64,000 nucleotides of DNA from DAISKN01 sp963716925 (GCA_963716925.1 CAVQUX010000025.1:930001-994000), one strand, 5' to 3'. Positions 34,139-42,786 are shown, numbered from the stretch's first letter. Numbers and translations: made by a program. The notes: generated by a model from the letters alone, not told the origin.

Positions 34139-34888
34139 CTAGATCCCCCCGGTCACGTGGATGGTCTCACCGGTGACGTAGCTGGCCTCGTCGGAGGCGA
34201 GAAAGACGACGACCTTGGCGACGTCCTCGGGCTCGCCGAACCGTCGCATCGGGATTGTGGCCAAGAGGCGTTCGCCCTCCCTGCGACGCAGGCTGGCGGT
34301 CATGTCCGTCACGATGACGCCAGGGGCGACGGCGTTCACCCGGATCCCCTTTTGAGCCATCTCGACGGCCGTCGCTTTGGTGAACGCGGCCACCCCTCCT
34401 TTGGAAGCGAGGTAGTTGCTATCGCCGCCGAAGCCGCCGAACTTCACCGCGGCGGACGCGATGTTGACGATGGCGCCTCGCTTCTGTTGGATCATGTACT
34501 TCAGCACCGCCTTGGTGGCCAGAAACACCCCGCGGAGATTCACCCCCATCACCGCCTCCCATTTGGTCTGATCCATCAACGGAACGAGGGCATTTCGTAC
34601 GATCCCGGCATTGTTCACCAGGATGTCGATCCGGTCGAACTTCTCGTAGACGGTCTCGACCATGCTCTCGGTGTCCTCTTCCAGACTCACATCGGCACAC
34701 AGGGCCAGAGCCGTCCCACCCCTTGCGGCAATGGACTCGACGACTTCGAAGGCTGCAAGTTCGCTCCGTTTGTCGGGGAAGTTCACGACGACCGATACCC
34801 CTTCGGAAGCCATCGACAAACAGACCGCCCGACCGATGCCCGTGCCGCCGCCGGTCACGATTGCGACCCTTCCCCTCAGCCCCTGCAT
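34139..34888 (-). CDS. fabG: 3-oxoacyl-ACP reductase (FabG-like SDR)
   Basis: A 249-residue classical SDR: cofactor motif TGGGTGIGRA, NNAGIVRN, catalytic Ser in NIASAAVKF, YLASK (Tyr-x3-Lys) and the C-terminal ITVTGG-like end (HVTGGI). The DVSLEEDTESM and PEDVAKVVVFLASDEASYVTGETI blocks match FabG. It should reduce the beta-keto group on the cluster's acyl carrier protein with NADPH. It lies directly between the enoyl-reductase-like SDR and the carrier protein. Confidence 0.9.
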   Translation of the reverse strand: MQGLRGRVAIVTGGGTGIGRAVCLSMASEGVSVVVNFPDKRSELAAFEVVESIAARGGTALALCADVSLEEDTESMVETVYEKFDRIDILVNNAGIVRNALVPLMDQTKWEAVMGVNLRGVFLATKAVLKYMIQQKRGAIVNIASAAVKFGGFGGDSNYLASKGGVAAFTKATAVEMAQKGIRVNAVAPGVIVTDMTASLRRREGERLLATIPMRRFGEPEDVAKVVVFLASDEASYVTGETIHVTGGI

Positions 34889-34930
34889 GCACCAACCCCG
34901 TCGTCAGCCCCTGAACCATCTCTCATGGCG

Positions 34931-35686
34931 CTACATCAGTGAGAGCCCGCCGTCTACCACGATGGTCTGTCCGCAGATCCAGTCGGCGTCCGCGGAGCAT
35001 AGGAAAGCGACCACCTTGGCCAGATCTTCAGGACGCCCCAATCTTCCGCCGGGGGTGGCCTTGATCCCTTCGGCCTTGAGCGCCTCGCAATCCGGCAGGG
35101 ATGCCAGGGCGTCGGTCTCCACCAGACCTCCACAGACCGCATTTACGCCGATCCCCTTGTCTGCCAACTCAACGGCCAGATATCGGGTCAGCGATTCGAT
35201 CGCCGCCTTGGCCGCTCCCATCGCAGCGTATCCTCCGATGTACCTCCGGCTTCCCAGGCTCGAGATGCTGATCACCTTGCCGCCATGCCCTTCCATCAGT
35301 TTGACCGCTTCCTGAGCACACAAGAGAAAAGCGGTGACGTTGATGTCCATGGTCTGCTGCCAGTGGCGTTGCTTGATCTCGAGGATTGGTCTGAAGATGC
35401 CCAGGGCGGCGTTGTTGACGAAGATATCCAGGGAGCCGAACGCATCCCGGATCTCGGCGAAGATTCGCCGGATCTCTTCCGGCTCGCCCAGGTTTCCGTT
35501 CGTGACGATGGCCCTCTGTCCCAGTTTTTCGACGTCCTCCGCCACGGCCATCGCCGCCGCCCGCTTCTTGAGGAAATGGACGACGACATCAGCCCTCCTC
35601 TCCGCCAGCTCCATTGCGATCGCCCGTCCCACCCCCCGGGAGCTCCCGGTGATGAACGCGATCTTCCCGTGGAGGGACGTATCCAT
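34931..35686 (-). CDS. FabL-like enoyl-ACP reductase (SDR)
   Basis: A 251-residue SDR closely patterned on Bacillus FabL: TGSSRGVGRA, FVNNAALGIFRP, SISSLGSRRY, the enoyl-reductase type Tyr-x6-Lys (YAAMGAAK), then SLTRYLAVELADKGIGVNAVCGGLVETDAL and GQTIVVDGG. The x6 spacing separates enoyl reductases from ketoreductases, which use x3. Its role would be to saturate some or all enoyl intermediates, which would distinguish this pathway from pure polyene systems. It follows the KAS III gene by 9 bp. Confidence 0.82.
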   Translation of the reverse strand: MDTSLHGKIAFITGSSRGVGRAIAMELAERRADVVVHFLKKRAAAMAVAEDVEKLGQRAIVTNGNLGEPEEIRRIFAEIRDAFGSLDIFVNNAALGIFRPILEIKQRHWQQTMDINVTAFLLCAQEAVKLMEGHGGKVISISSLGSRRYIGGYAAMGAAKAAIESLTRYLAVELADKGIGVNAVCGGLVETDALASLPDCEALKAEGIKATPGGRLGRPEDLAKVVAFLCSADADWICGQTIVVDGGLSLM

Positions 35687-35695
35687 CGGGCTCCC

Positions 35696-36868
35696 CTACC
35701 GCTGCCGCAAGGCCATGCCGGCATAGGTCCACTTTCCGGCCTCGACCACGTTGCACAGGGCCATCTTCCCCTCTCGCACCTGGCCCTTCCGGTGCATCTC
35801 ATCGATCGCGATCAGCGGATTGGGATTCCCCATATTGCCGACCTTGTCCGTGTTCACAAAGATCTTTTCCTGAAGCAGCTCCCGGAAGACGTCACCGTCC
35901 GTCCGAGTGAGTCGCTCCATCTCGGGGGGTATAGCGTCGCCATCGATACGCTGGGAGAGGAATTCTCGAAGGTCCTCCGGACCCATCCCCAGAAGCTTGT
36001 GGATCTCTCTCTGAAACGGTCCAAAGGGGACGTGGAGAAAGCACCGATCTACCTCCGCCAAATCCTTCACCCCGGCCGCCCTCACGATGTGATCCATGGC
36101 CCTCAGAACCAACAGAAGGCCGAAACGAGAGACCAGCTTCTGGTTGAGCCGGAAGCGGTGTCGCCCCTTTTGAATCGCCTCCACCGTCAGCGGGACCGCG
36201 GAGCCGCCGGCCTCCTGGCTGAGACCTGGCGCCTTCCCGGCTCCGATGGAACCGAAGCAGTGGGCGGCGATCTCCATTCCCTGGCAGTCGTCCCCCTTGA
36301 GCACCACGGCGGCGGCGCCGTCGCCGTAGTAGAGGGCTTTTACTCGATCGTCGAGGATGAGATCCTCCAGGTTCCCGCCTTCTCCGATAAAGCCTTGAGT
36401 CAAGAAAGGAGACGTCAGATCGCTCGCGATCACGAGGACCACGCGATAGGAACCCGCGCGGAGATAGTGGTGGGCGATCGAGAGTGCCTGGAGGGCGCCG
36501 GAGCAGCCGGCGCGAAGCTCGATGAGGCCGCATTCGCGGACCCCCATGTTCTCCTGGACGAAGGGGACGGTGCCCGGATACGGAAAGTCGGGAGTCGCGG
36601 TGGAGAGCACAATTAGATCTACATCTTCCGGGGCGAGACCAGCGTCCTCCAGGGCATTGCGCCCGGCCCGGGCGGCCATTTCGGAGTTCTTCATCGTCAA
36701 AGCACCCGTGGTCAGGTCCGTCGCCCAGTGCCTTTGGTGCACTCCCAGGTGGTTGCTGATGGCGTGATCGGGGGATCCGAAGATTTCCTCCAAGACAGCG
36801 TTCGGAATCGGCTCCCCCGGCAGAAACACACCGGTTCCGACAATCCTGACAGGCCGCACATCAGCCAT
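35696..36868 (-). CDS. 3-oxoacyl-ACP synthase III-like (KAS III/FabH superfamily)
   Basis: A 390-residue thiolase-fold condensing enzyme. The nucleophile Cys lies in ELRAGCSGALQAL, the His block reads CFLHVPFGPFQ (instead of PHQAN) and the Asn block reads GNMGNPNP. The C-terminus lacks the GxGxxxG loop of FabH and is longer than E. coli FabH (317 residues). It groups loosely with DarB/OleA-like enzymes that start chains or join two acyl groups. Which of these it does is not readable. It sits between the KS/CLF pair and the SDRs, with gaps under 30 bp. Confidence 0.88.
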   Translation of the reverse strand: MADVRPVRIVGTGVFLPGEPIPNAVLEEIFGSPDHAISNHLGVHQRHWATDLTTGALTMKNSEMAARAGRNALEDAGLAPEDVDLIVLSTATPDFPYPGTVPFVQENMGVRECGLIELRAGCSGALQALSIAHHYLRAGSYRVVLVIASDLTSPFLTQGFIGEGGNLEDLILDDRVKALYYGDGAAAVVLKGDDCQGMEIAAHCFGSIGAGKAPGLSQEAGGSAVPLTVEAIQKGRHRFRLNQKLVSRFGLLLVLRAMDHIVRAAGVKDLAEVDRCFLHVPFGPFQREIHKLLGMGPEDLREFLSQRIDGDAIPPEMERLTRTDGDVFRELLQEKIFVNTDKVGNMGNPNPLIAIDEMHRKGQVREGKMALCNVVEAGKWTYAGMALRQR

Positions 36869-36895
36869 AGATAGGGACCCGAGACAGAATGACCC

Positions 36896-38110
36896 TTAGA
36901 GACTCTTCACGACCAGGCTGGCGTTATGCCCGCCGAAGCCGAAGGCGTTTATCATCGCCGTCCGAATGACCATCCGCCGCGCCTCATTCGGAACGTAGTC
37001 CAGATCGCAATTGGGGTCACGGTTGACGTAGTTCATCGTGGGGGAGACCAGGCCTTCCTCCATCCCCAAGAGGGTAAAGACCAGGTTGAGGACGCCGGCG
37101 GCGGCGATGGTATGCCCGATCTGGGCCTTGTTCGAGTTGACGGCGAGCTCGTAGGAATGATTCCCGAAGACTTTCTTGATCGCCAGGGTTTCGGTTCTGT
37201 CGTTCTGGCGGGTCGAGGTGCCGTGGGCGCAGATGTAGTCGATGGCGCGAGCGTCCAGCCCCCCATCCTCGAGGGCCAGCTTCATCACGAGGGCCTCGGC
37301 CTCGGCATCGGGCGGGGAGTCCGTAATCCGGTCGGCATTCGCCGTGGAGCCGTATCCCGCGACCTCCCCGTAGATCTTCGCCCCCCTCAGAACCGCTTTC
37401 GACATTTCCTCCAGAATCACGACGCCCGATCCCTCCGATAAGATCATGCCGTCGCGCTTGGCGTCGAACGGTCGACTGATGTTCGCCCGGCTGAGAGCGT
37501 TGAGGTTGGCAAAGGAGGCCACACCGAAGAGGTTCGTCGGGGAGGAACAGCCTCCAGCGACCATCAAGTCTGCGTCGCCTCGTTCGATCATCCGGAAGGC
37601 CGTCCCGGTGGCCTGAAGGCCGGCCGCGCACGCGGTATCGGTTGTCAGGGTGGGGCCGCGGAGACCGTAGCGAAGAGCCGGGAAGGAGGCCGAGCTCATC
37701 ATGCGCGGGAAAAAATCCCCGACACCCAGAGAGCTATCCTGGACCAAGCCGAGCTCGTGGATGTCGAAGCAGTTGACCGACTCTCCTACCGAGACGCCGG
37801 CGGTGGAAGGGTCGAACGAGCCGGGTTGCAGGCCGGAATCCCGCAGCGCCTCTTCAACGGCGGATAACAAGAATTGAACGGCCCGCGGGAGGCGGTGATG
37901 GCTCAGGCCGTCGAGCTGGCTCTCCCTTGGCCGGAAGCCCTTTACCTCCCCGATGACCTTACAGGAAAATTCCTCCGGATCGAAAGAAGAGATCGAGTCG
38001 ATCCCGGATTTTCCGGATTTCAGGTCATTCCAACTCGCTCGTGCATCCAGTGCCAACGGGGTGACGCACCCTACGCCCGTAATGACAGTTCGCCTTCCCA
38101 TGTTTGGCAT
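36896..38110 (-). CDS. beta-ketoacyl synthase (KS alpha, FabF-like)
   Basis: A 404-residue condensing enzyme with a complete Cys-His-His site: TDTACAAGLQATG (Cys), CAHGTSTRQND (His) and NKAQIGHTIAAAG (Lys and His), ending GFGGHNASLVV. It elongates the chain on the carrier protein by decarboxylative Claisen condensation. ATG 38110 lies just before the first strand (RRTVITGVGCVTPL); the frame opens at 38155, overlapping the next gene. It is immediately downstream of its non-catalytic paralogue, and the two should form a KS-CLF heterodimer. Confidence 0.92.
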   Translation of the reverse strand: MPNMGRRTVITGVGCVTPLALDARASWNDLKSGKSGIDSISSFDPEEFSCKVIGEVKGFRPRESQLDGLSHHRLPRAVQFLLSAVEEALRDSGLQPGSFDPSTAGVSVGESVNCFDIHELGLVQDSSLGVGDFFPRMMSSASFPALRYGLRGPTLTTDTACAAGLQATGTAFRMIERGDADLMVAGGCSSPTNLFGVASFANLNALSRANISRPFDAKRDGMILSEGSGVVILEEMSKAVLRGAKIYGEVAGYGSTANADRITDSPPDAEAEALVMKLALEDGGLDARAIDYICAHGTSTRQNDRTETLAIKKVFGNHSYELAVNSNKAQIGHTIAAAGVLNLVFTLLGMEEGLVSPTMNYVNRDPNCDLDYVPNEARRMVIRTAMINAFGFGGHNASLVVKSL

Positions 38111-38135
38111 CACTCTCGGCGCAACGTTCCTCTCG

Positions 38136-39434
38136 TCATCCCATCGCTGTCCCATCCGGGTCGATCTGGCTTATCAGCAGGGCGGTATTCTGCCCCCCCA
38201 GACCAGTGTTGAGACTCAGAGCGTGGTGGACCTGTTTGTCGCGGGCCAGGTTGGGGACGTAGTCCAGGTCGCAGACCGGGTCCGCCTTTTCATAGTTGAT
38301 GGTGGGAGGAAGCCGGCCTTCCTTCACGGCCAGGACCGTCGCGATGCATTCCACGGCGCCGGAGGCCGCACCCAGATAACCGGTGATCGGCTTTACGGAG
38401 CTAATCGGGATCTCGTAAGCCTTGCGCCCGAAGACTTGTTTGAGGGCCAGGGTCTCCGACGAGTCGCCCTTGGAGGTGGCGTTTCCATGAGCGGAGATGT
38501 ACCCAACGGCTTCCTCCGGAACCCCGGTCCGCCTCAGCACCCCCTTGATGGCGGAGGCGAGCCCGTCTCCTCGTGGATGAGGCTCGAGGGCACTCCAAGC
38601 GTCGAAGGTCGAGGCGTATCCTTGAATTTCCGCATGGATCGGGGCACCCCGTGAGAGTGCATGAGAAAGCTCCTCTACGACCACCACGGCTCCTCCCTCT
38701 CCCACGACAAAGCCGTCCCGACTGCTGTCGAACGGCTTCATCGCCCGCTTAGGATCCCCCGCGGAGGAGAGCAAACCGGCGTTAGTGTAGCCTGAATAGG
38801 TCCACTCGTTCAATAAAGAGTCGAATCCCCCCGCGAGGATGACGTCGGCATCGCCCCGTTTGATGGCCTCGACGGCCTCGCCGATCGCCTGCGTCGAGGC
38901 GGTGTCCGAGCAGACAAAGTTATGGTTGACGCCCTTGGCGTTACAAAGGATGGAGAGGTAGTAGATGCCCGCGTTGGGGAGCGAGGTCAGAAGGAAGAAA
39001 GGCTGCGGCAGTTCATAGCGTTGGGACTCGAGGGACTCGGGTTCGATCCTGGCGCCGCGTTGCACCTTGAGCGTCCGGAAGAATTCATAGAACTCGGAAG
39101 GCGCCCCGCCCGAGCCGAGGTAGACGCCTGAACGCCAGGGATCCAGATTGGCCTCCAGGAGTCGGCTATCGTCTATCGCCTGCTTCGCGGCCGCGGCGGC
39201 GAACCGGACGCTTCTCGCTATGAACTTGGACGCCTTCTGTTTGACCAGCCACTGCTGGATGCCGGAGCTATCCACCGCTCCGCCAATCCTGGTCGACGGC
39301 TGCCCCGCCCCAAAAGCGCCGAGGTGGGCCACCGCGGAGGATCCTTCGAGCATTCGCCTCCAGTTCGTGCGCGCATCCAGACCCGCCGGGGTGATCATCC
39401 CGAAACCCGTCACCACTACCCGCCGATGATGCAT
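38136..39434 (-). CDS. ketosynthase-like chain length factor (KS beta)
   Basis: A 432-residue FabF-fold protein with a disabled active site. The Cys position reads VCSDTASTQAIG (Ser for Cys) and the last His position reads KPITGYLGAASG (Tyr for His), while the first His block SAHGNATSKGD remains. The fold blocks VVTGFGMITPAG and LNTGLGGQNTALL are intact. This is the pattern of chain length factors in type II PKS and of ApeC-like subunits in aryl-polyene clusters. It should set chain length together with the adjacent active KS. Start ATG 39434. Confidence 0.9.
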   Translation of the reverse strand: MHHRRVVVTGFGMITPAGLDARTNWRRMLEGSSAVAHLGAFGAGQPSTRIGGAVDSSGIQQWLVKQKASKFIARSVRFAAAAAKQAIDDSRLLEANLDPWRSGVYLGSGGAPSEFYEFFRTLKVQRGARIEPESLESQRYELPQPFFLLTSLPNAGIYYLSILCNAKGVNHNFVCSDTASTQAIGEAVEAIKRGDADVILAGGFDSLLNEWTYSGYTNAGLLSSAGDPKRAMKPFDSSRDGFVVGEGGAVVVVEELSHALSRGAPIHAEIQGYASTFDAWSALEPHPRGDGLASAIKGVLRRTGVPEEAVGYISAHGNATSKGDSSETLALKQVFGRKAYEIPISSVKPITGYLGAASGAVECIATVLAVKEGRLPPTINYEKADPVCDLDYVPNLARDKQVHHALSLNTGLGGQNTALLISQIDPDGTAMG

Positions 39435-39445
39435 CGTCCCCTTCC

Positions 39446-39862
39446 CTAATCTCGCGGCACAGCTTTCTCATCCCGTTTCACCGGGGCATGAGCAAACGAG
39501 ATACTCTCGACGCTCATGATCGAATCGCTCTCTTCCCAGATGGAGAAGCTCACGCGACTCGCTCGCGCATCGAGCGAGAGGATCTCGACCTCGAACCGCA
39601 AAGTCACGCCTACCGTCGGTTCCCTGAGGACCGTCGCCCTTTCCAGAAGCACCAGAAAGGGTTCCACGTCGAAGTCCAGGCTGGCTTTGATCAACCGGCT
39701 GGCCAGTTGACCGCCGGCTTCGACGAGCAACGTCGTGGGGATCAAGCCCCGCCTGGGGAAATGGTTCACCAGGAATTCAGCGTCCTTCGAAAACGTCTTG
39801 GTACCGACGATCCTTTCGCCCTTTTTCAGCTCCAGGATTCGGTCGACCAACTGATAGCGCAT
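39446..39862 (-). CDS. hot-dog 3-hydroxyacyl-ACP dehydratase-like, subunit A
   Basis: A 138-residue hot-dog protein of the FabZ/ApeP type. It has the catalytic-type His in NHFPRRGLIPTTLLVEAGGQ and the Glu in VEAGGQ, but lacks the usual PG after the second proline. It starts with MRYQLVDRILEL. In related polyene pathways two unequal hot-dog subunits form one dehydratase; this one is the more divergent and may be the helper subunit. It precedes the chain length factor by 11 bp. Confidence 0.85.
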   Translation of the reverse strand: MRYQLVDRILELKKGERIVGTKTFSKDAEFLVNHFPRRGLIPTTLLVEAGGQLASRLIKASLDFDVEPFLVLLERATVLREPTVGVTLRFEVEILSLDARASRVSFSIWEESDSIMSVESISFAHAPVKRDEKAVPRD

Positions 39863-39931
39863 CGCGATCCCCCCATCCGTACGCCCGCTCGCGCCCGAGT
39901 CATTCGGCCCAAGCCGAAGGGTTCAACTCCC

Positions 39932-40375
39932 CTAAAGGCTTTGCGTCAACACCAAGAACAGATCCCTCGCTTCGACCGGATCTTCCAACGAATCGAGCTC
40001 GACCAGCCTGAGCTCGAAATCAGCCGAAGCGGCTACGTCTTCATTCACGACCGCCTCTCCATGGAAAGAGGCCATCTTTTCTTGCCATCCCTTGAGTTCC
40101 ACCTTCAAGACGATCTGATCTCCAGGCCGGACCACCTTTCTGAATTTGGCCTTCGTCACCGACTGGACGATCCCTCTGTACTCGAATTCCTTCGAGGCCA
40201 CAACGAGCCATGACCCCAATTGGATCATCCCCTCGACGATGAGGGCGCCGGGCATCACCGGGTTTCTGGGAAAGTGATCGGCGAGAAAGTCCTCGCTCAT
40301 GGTCACGTTCTTGATCCCGACAGCGCTCTTGTCCTTCTCCCAATGGATGATCTTATCGACCAGTAGGTACCTCAA
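39932..40375 (-). CDS. hot-dog 3-hydroxyacyl-ACP dehydratase (FabZ/ApeI-like), subunit B
   Basis: A 147-residue hot-dog dehydratase with the canonical block DHFPRNPVMPGALIVEGMIQ (catalytic His and Glu). The N-terminus MRYLLVDKIIHW parallels its neighbour, showing they are paralogues. It would dehydrate 3-hydroxyacyl-carrier intermediates to enoyl forms. It starts with TTG at 40375; no ATG fits. It is the first gene of the - strand operon, so the promoter should lie in 40376-40546. Confidence 0.87.
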   Translation of the reverse strand: MRYLLVDKIIHWEKDKSAVGIKNVTMSEDFLADHFPRNPVMPGALIVEGMIQLGSWLVVASKEFEYRGIVQSVTKAKFRKVVRPGDQIVLKVELKGWQEKMASFHGEAVVNEDVAASADFELRLVELDSLEDPVEARDLFLVLTQSL

Positions 40376-40546
40376 CCCCCGACCTCAAGCCCTAAATTCC
40401 CATGCAGACCAGCGTCACGCGAGTGGCGGAGGTCTCCATTCGTAGGACCGGGAAACGAGCACGTCCTCGACCCCTTGCTCCTCGGCAAGGAGCCCTACTC
40501 TATCATGCGGGACAGGCGGACGGGCGCTTCAGCCTTCGCGCTCCGG
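40376..40546 (-). promoter_or_regulatory. upstream region of the biosynthetic operon
   Basis: The 171 bp between the first cluster gene and the right direct repeat contain no gene. It is the only sizeable gap before the operon-like run of 15 - strand genes and is therefore the expected promoter region. I do not see a convincing -35/-10 pair or operator dyad. Confidence 0.3.
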
Positions 40547-40830
40547 TTCGCCCATCCGAGCGTCGGATTCCACTTCACAGACGGTCTCCGGATTGCGTTC
40601 CCTCGACGGTGACGTTCCGCCCGCGCCCGGCGGGAGCCGCCGGTCCAATTCATCAGCGCTAGCGCGCCTCGCCGGTCAGGCTCTCGAGGAGTTTCTGGAC
40701 TTCCTCCTGCGTCGGGTCGAGCTCGAGCGAGCGGCGATAGGCGCCGAGGGCTTTTTGCCGCTCTCCGAGCTTTCCGAACGAGTCGCCCAGGGCGTTCAAC
40801 AACGCGGAGTCCGGCGGACGAAGACCCGCT
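40547..40830. repeat. direct repeat, right copy (3' end of the GWxTD gene)
   Basis: This segment covers the last codons of the intact GWxTD gene (stop at 40659) and about 110 bp of downstream flank. It aligns in the same orientation with the decayed copy at 18621-18912. Its position at the end of a gene is what is seen when an integrating element duplicates the 3' end of its target. Confidence 0.8.
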
Positions 40831-42746
40831 GCGCGCTCGAGAAACTCCCGCGCCCGGGCATAGTCCTGGCGAAAGTAGTACGCGTAGCCCAGGCCGGCGA
40901 TGACCTCGTAGCGCTCTCGAAACCGTTCTTCCAGCGGCAACAGGAGATCGAGAGCCTCTTCGGCGCGCTTCGTTGCGAGAAGCGCGCCGGCGAGCTTCCA
41001 GCTCGCTTCGGGAAGCCGCGGTCCTCCTTCCGCCACCGCCTGCCTGAGCTCGGCGATCGCCTCTTCGTGGCGCTGCAGACTCCAGAGCTGCTCGCCGCGA
41101 GCGAGCGCGAGCGAGCCGGGCGATTGGGGAAAGCCGCGGCGGTAGATGAATCCCGGTCGATCGACCGCACTCCGCGGAGAAACGACGACCTCCGTGCGGC
41201 GCTCATCCAGGATGGCGCCGTCCGGATCCGAGAGCTGGACGCGCAAGACGTAGTTTCCCCCCGCAACCTGGCGCAAGGGGAACTTTTGCACGACGGCGGA
41301 GTTGGGCCCCTCATCGACTCTCGTTTCGTGCTCGTCCAGGACCACGTCGCCTGCGAGCAGGGAGAAGCGAAGGTGCGAGCCCGCTCGAGCGCCGTGAGCC
41401 TGCGCCAGGGCAACGAGCTCCGCGCCGGCGGGAAACAGGCTCGATACCGCGGGGTAGATTCGATCGTAGCCCACCTGAAACGCGGGCAGGTAGCCGGGCA
41501 TCGCCTCCGACAACGGCCGTTCGTGGAGATAGCCCACGGCGAGACCGCCGAGACCCGGTTGGCCGACCCTCAGGAGAGCCACCTCGAGCGAACGCTCCGC
41601 CACGGTGAACTGGTGAACGGCCCGGTTCCTCAGCACGACGCTCACGCGATAGTCGCCCGGGACCAGCGGAAAGGCATCCTGGAAGGCGAAGGGGAGTCTC
41701 GCTCCCCTCTCGAACTCGTTCGGAGGAAGCTCCAGATACGCCTCCTGTTCCTCCAGCTCGACGAGGACGCCATTCCTCGTCCGGACCTCGCGGGTGACGT
41801 CGAGAGTCGTGTAGAACTTCGAGCCGTCCTCCGAAACCTGTAGAGCGAAATTTTCCGGCGAAAGCTCGACGGTGAAGTGAACGAAGGGCGTCGAGTCCGG
41901 TCCGTAGAGAACCACGAAGCCGCTCTCGCTGGGCACGTAGCGAAAGGAGTAGTCGCTGGATACCCGGTTCCCGAACCGCAGGTACGCGTCCGCATAGTCG
42001 GCGCGGGCGGTGCGCTTCGCCGACGTCTCGATCCGGGCCATCAGGATGTTCGTTCCGAACGCCGGCCGCCGGCTGACGAAATCGACGGGCTCTCCCAGGT
42101 CCAGGGTGAGCGCAGCTCGCGCGAGATCGGGAGAGATCCGCTGGAGCACCTCGAGGGCCTCGCTGTTGTCCGAGGAGGGGGTGTACTGGTAGCCGGTCAT
42201 GAGGGAATTCGGGCCGTGGAGCACCGGGTCATAGAGCTCGTATTCGCCGAGCCCACGTCGGCGAAAGAACAGGAGGTTGAAGGACGAGGGGAGCCCCTTC
42301 TCCGGCTGAGCCGGATAGACCCAGAGCTCGCACTGCACGACCTCGTTCTGCGCTTCGAAACGGGTGATCGTCTGGGGCTCTCCGAGAATGATGTACATGC
42401 GGCCCCGGTCCGTCTTCCAGCCCGGGCGCGCCGTCTCCCGGCTCAGTTTCGTGCTCGCGTGCTGGAGACGGCGATAGTGCTCGGTGAGAAACTCGTTGTC
42501 CTTGGTGGCGGGGTCCGGGTCGCGAGCCCGCCAGAAGGCTTCGACGAAGCGCTCGCGCTCCTCCTGGGTTCCGAGCGACAGGAACACGTCCTTCTCGGAG
42601 TCGGAGATGATGTAGACCACCTCTTCCTCGAGCCATTTGCGGTACTCCGGGGGGAGACGCTCCAGCCGTTCGTCGGCCACGGCCCCGAAGGCCCCAAAGG
42701 CGAAGAGGCTCAGAACGAGAAGCTCGAACGTGGCGATTCGGCTCAT
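40659..42746 (-). CDS. GWxTD-domain protein with C-terminal TPRs
   Basis: A 695-residue exported protein with signal peptide (RIATFELLVLSLFAFGAFGAVA). The GWxTD domain spans about 30-180 with the name motif GWKTD at 109-113, followed by RGRMYIILGEP. A beta-rich middle follows, and then tetratricopeptide-like helices from about 560 (EAIAELRQAVAEGG, YYFRQDYARAREFLERAAGLRP, KALGAYRRSLELDPTQEEV). GWxTD proteins are common in Acidobacteriota and Bacteroidota and their function is unknown. Its last codons form the right direct repeat of the island. Confidence 0.9.
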   Translation of the reverse strand: MSRIATFELLVLSLFAFGAFGAVADERLERLPPEYRKWLEEEVVYIISDSEKDVFLSLGTQEERERFVEAFWRARDPDPATKDNEFLTEHYRRLQHASTKLSRETARPGWKTDRGRMYIILGEPQTITRFEAQNEVVQCELWVYPAQPEKGLPSSFNLLFFRRRGLGEYELYDPVLHGPNSLMTGYQYTPSSDNSEALEVLQRISPDLARAALTLDLGEPVDFVSRRPAFGTNILMARIETSAKRTARADYADAYLRFGNRVSSDYSFRYVPSESGFVVLYGPDSTPFVHFTVELSPENFALQVSEDGSKFYTTLDVTREVRTRNGVLVELEEQEAYLELPPNEFERGARLPFAFQDAFPLVPGDYRVSVVLRNRAVHQFTVAERSLEVALLRVGQPGLGGLAVGYLHERPLSEAMPGYLPAFQVGYDRIYPAVSSLFPAGAELVALAQAHGARAGSHLRFSLLAGDVVLDEHETRVDEGPNSAVVQKFPLRQVAGGNYVLRVQLSDPDGAILDERRTEVVVSPRSAVDRPGFIYRRGFPQSPGSLALARGEQLWSLQRHEEAIAELRQAVAEGGPRLPEASWKLAGALLATKRAEEALDLLLPLEERFRERYEVIAGLGYAYYFRQDYARAREFLERAAGLRPPDSALLNALGDSFGKLGERQKALGAYRRSLELDPTQEEVQKLLESLTGEAR

Positions 42747-42786
42747 GGTGCAGCTTCGAGGTTCGTCCTAACGAAGCTCCACGATA

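Noticed and set aside
27326..40375. A standard aryl-polyene (APE) cluster
   Set aside because: KS/CLF and paired hot-dog proteins fit, but the AMP ligase, glycosyltransferase, acyltransferase, LolA and MMPL genes are absent and an enoyl reductase is present.
27326..40375. Housekeeping fatty acid synthesis operon
   Set aside because: There is no fabD, acc genes or plsX, the second KS is catalytically dead, and the operon contains halogenase-, SRPBCC- and ICMT-like genes unusual for primary metabolism.
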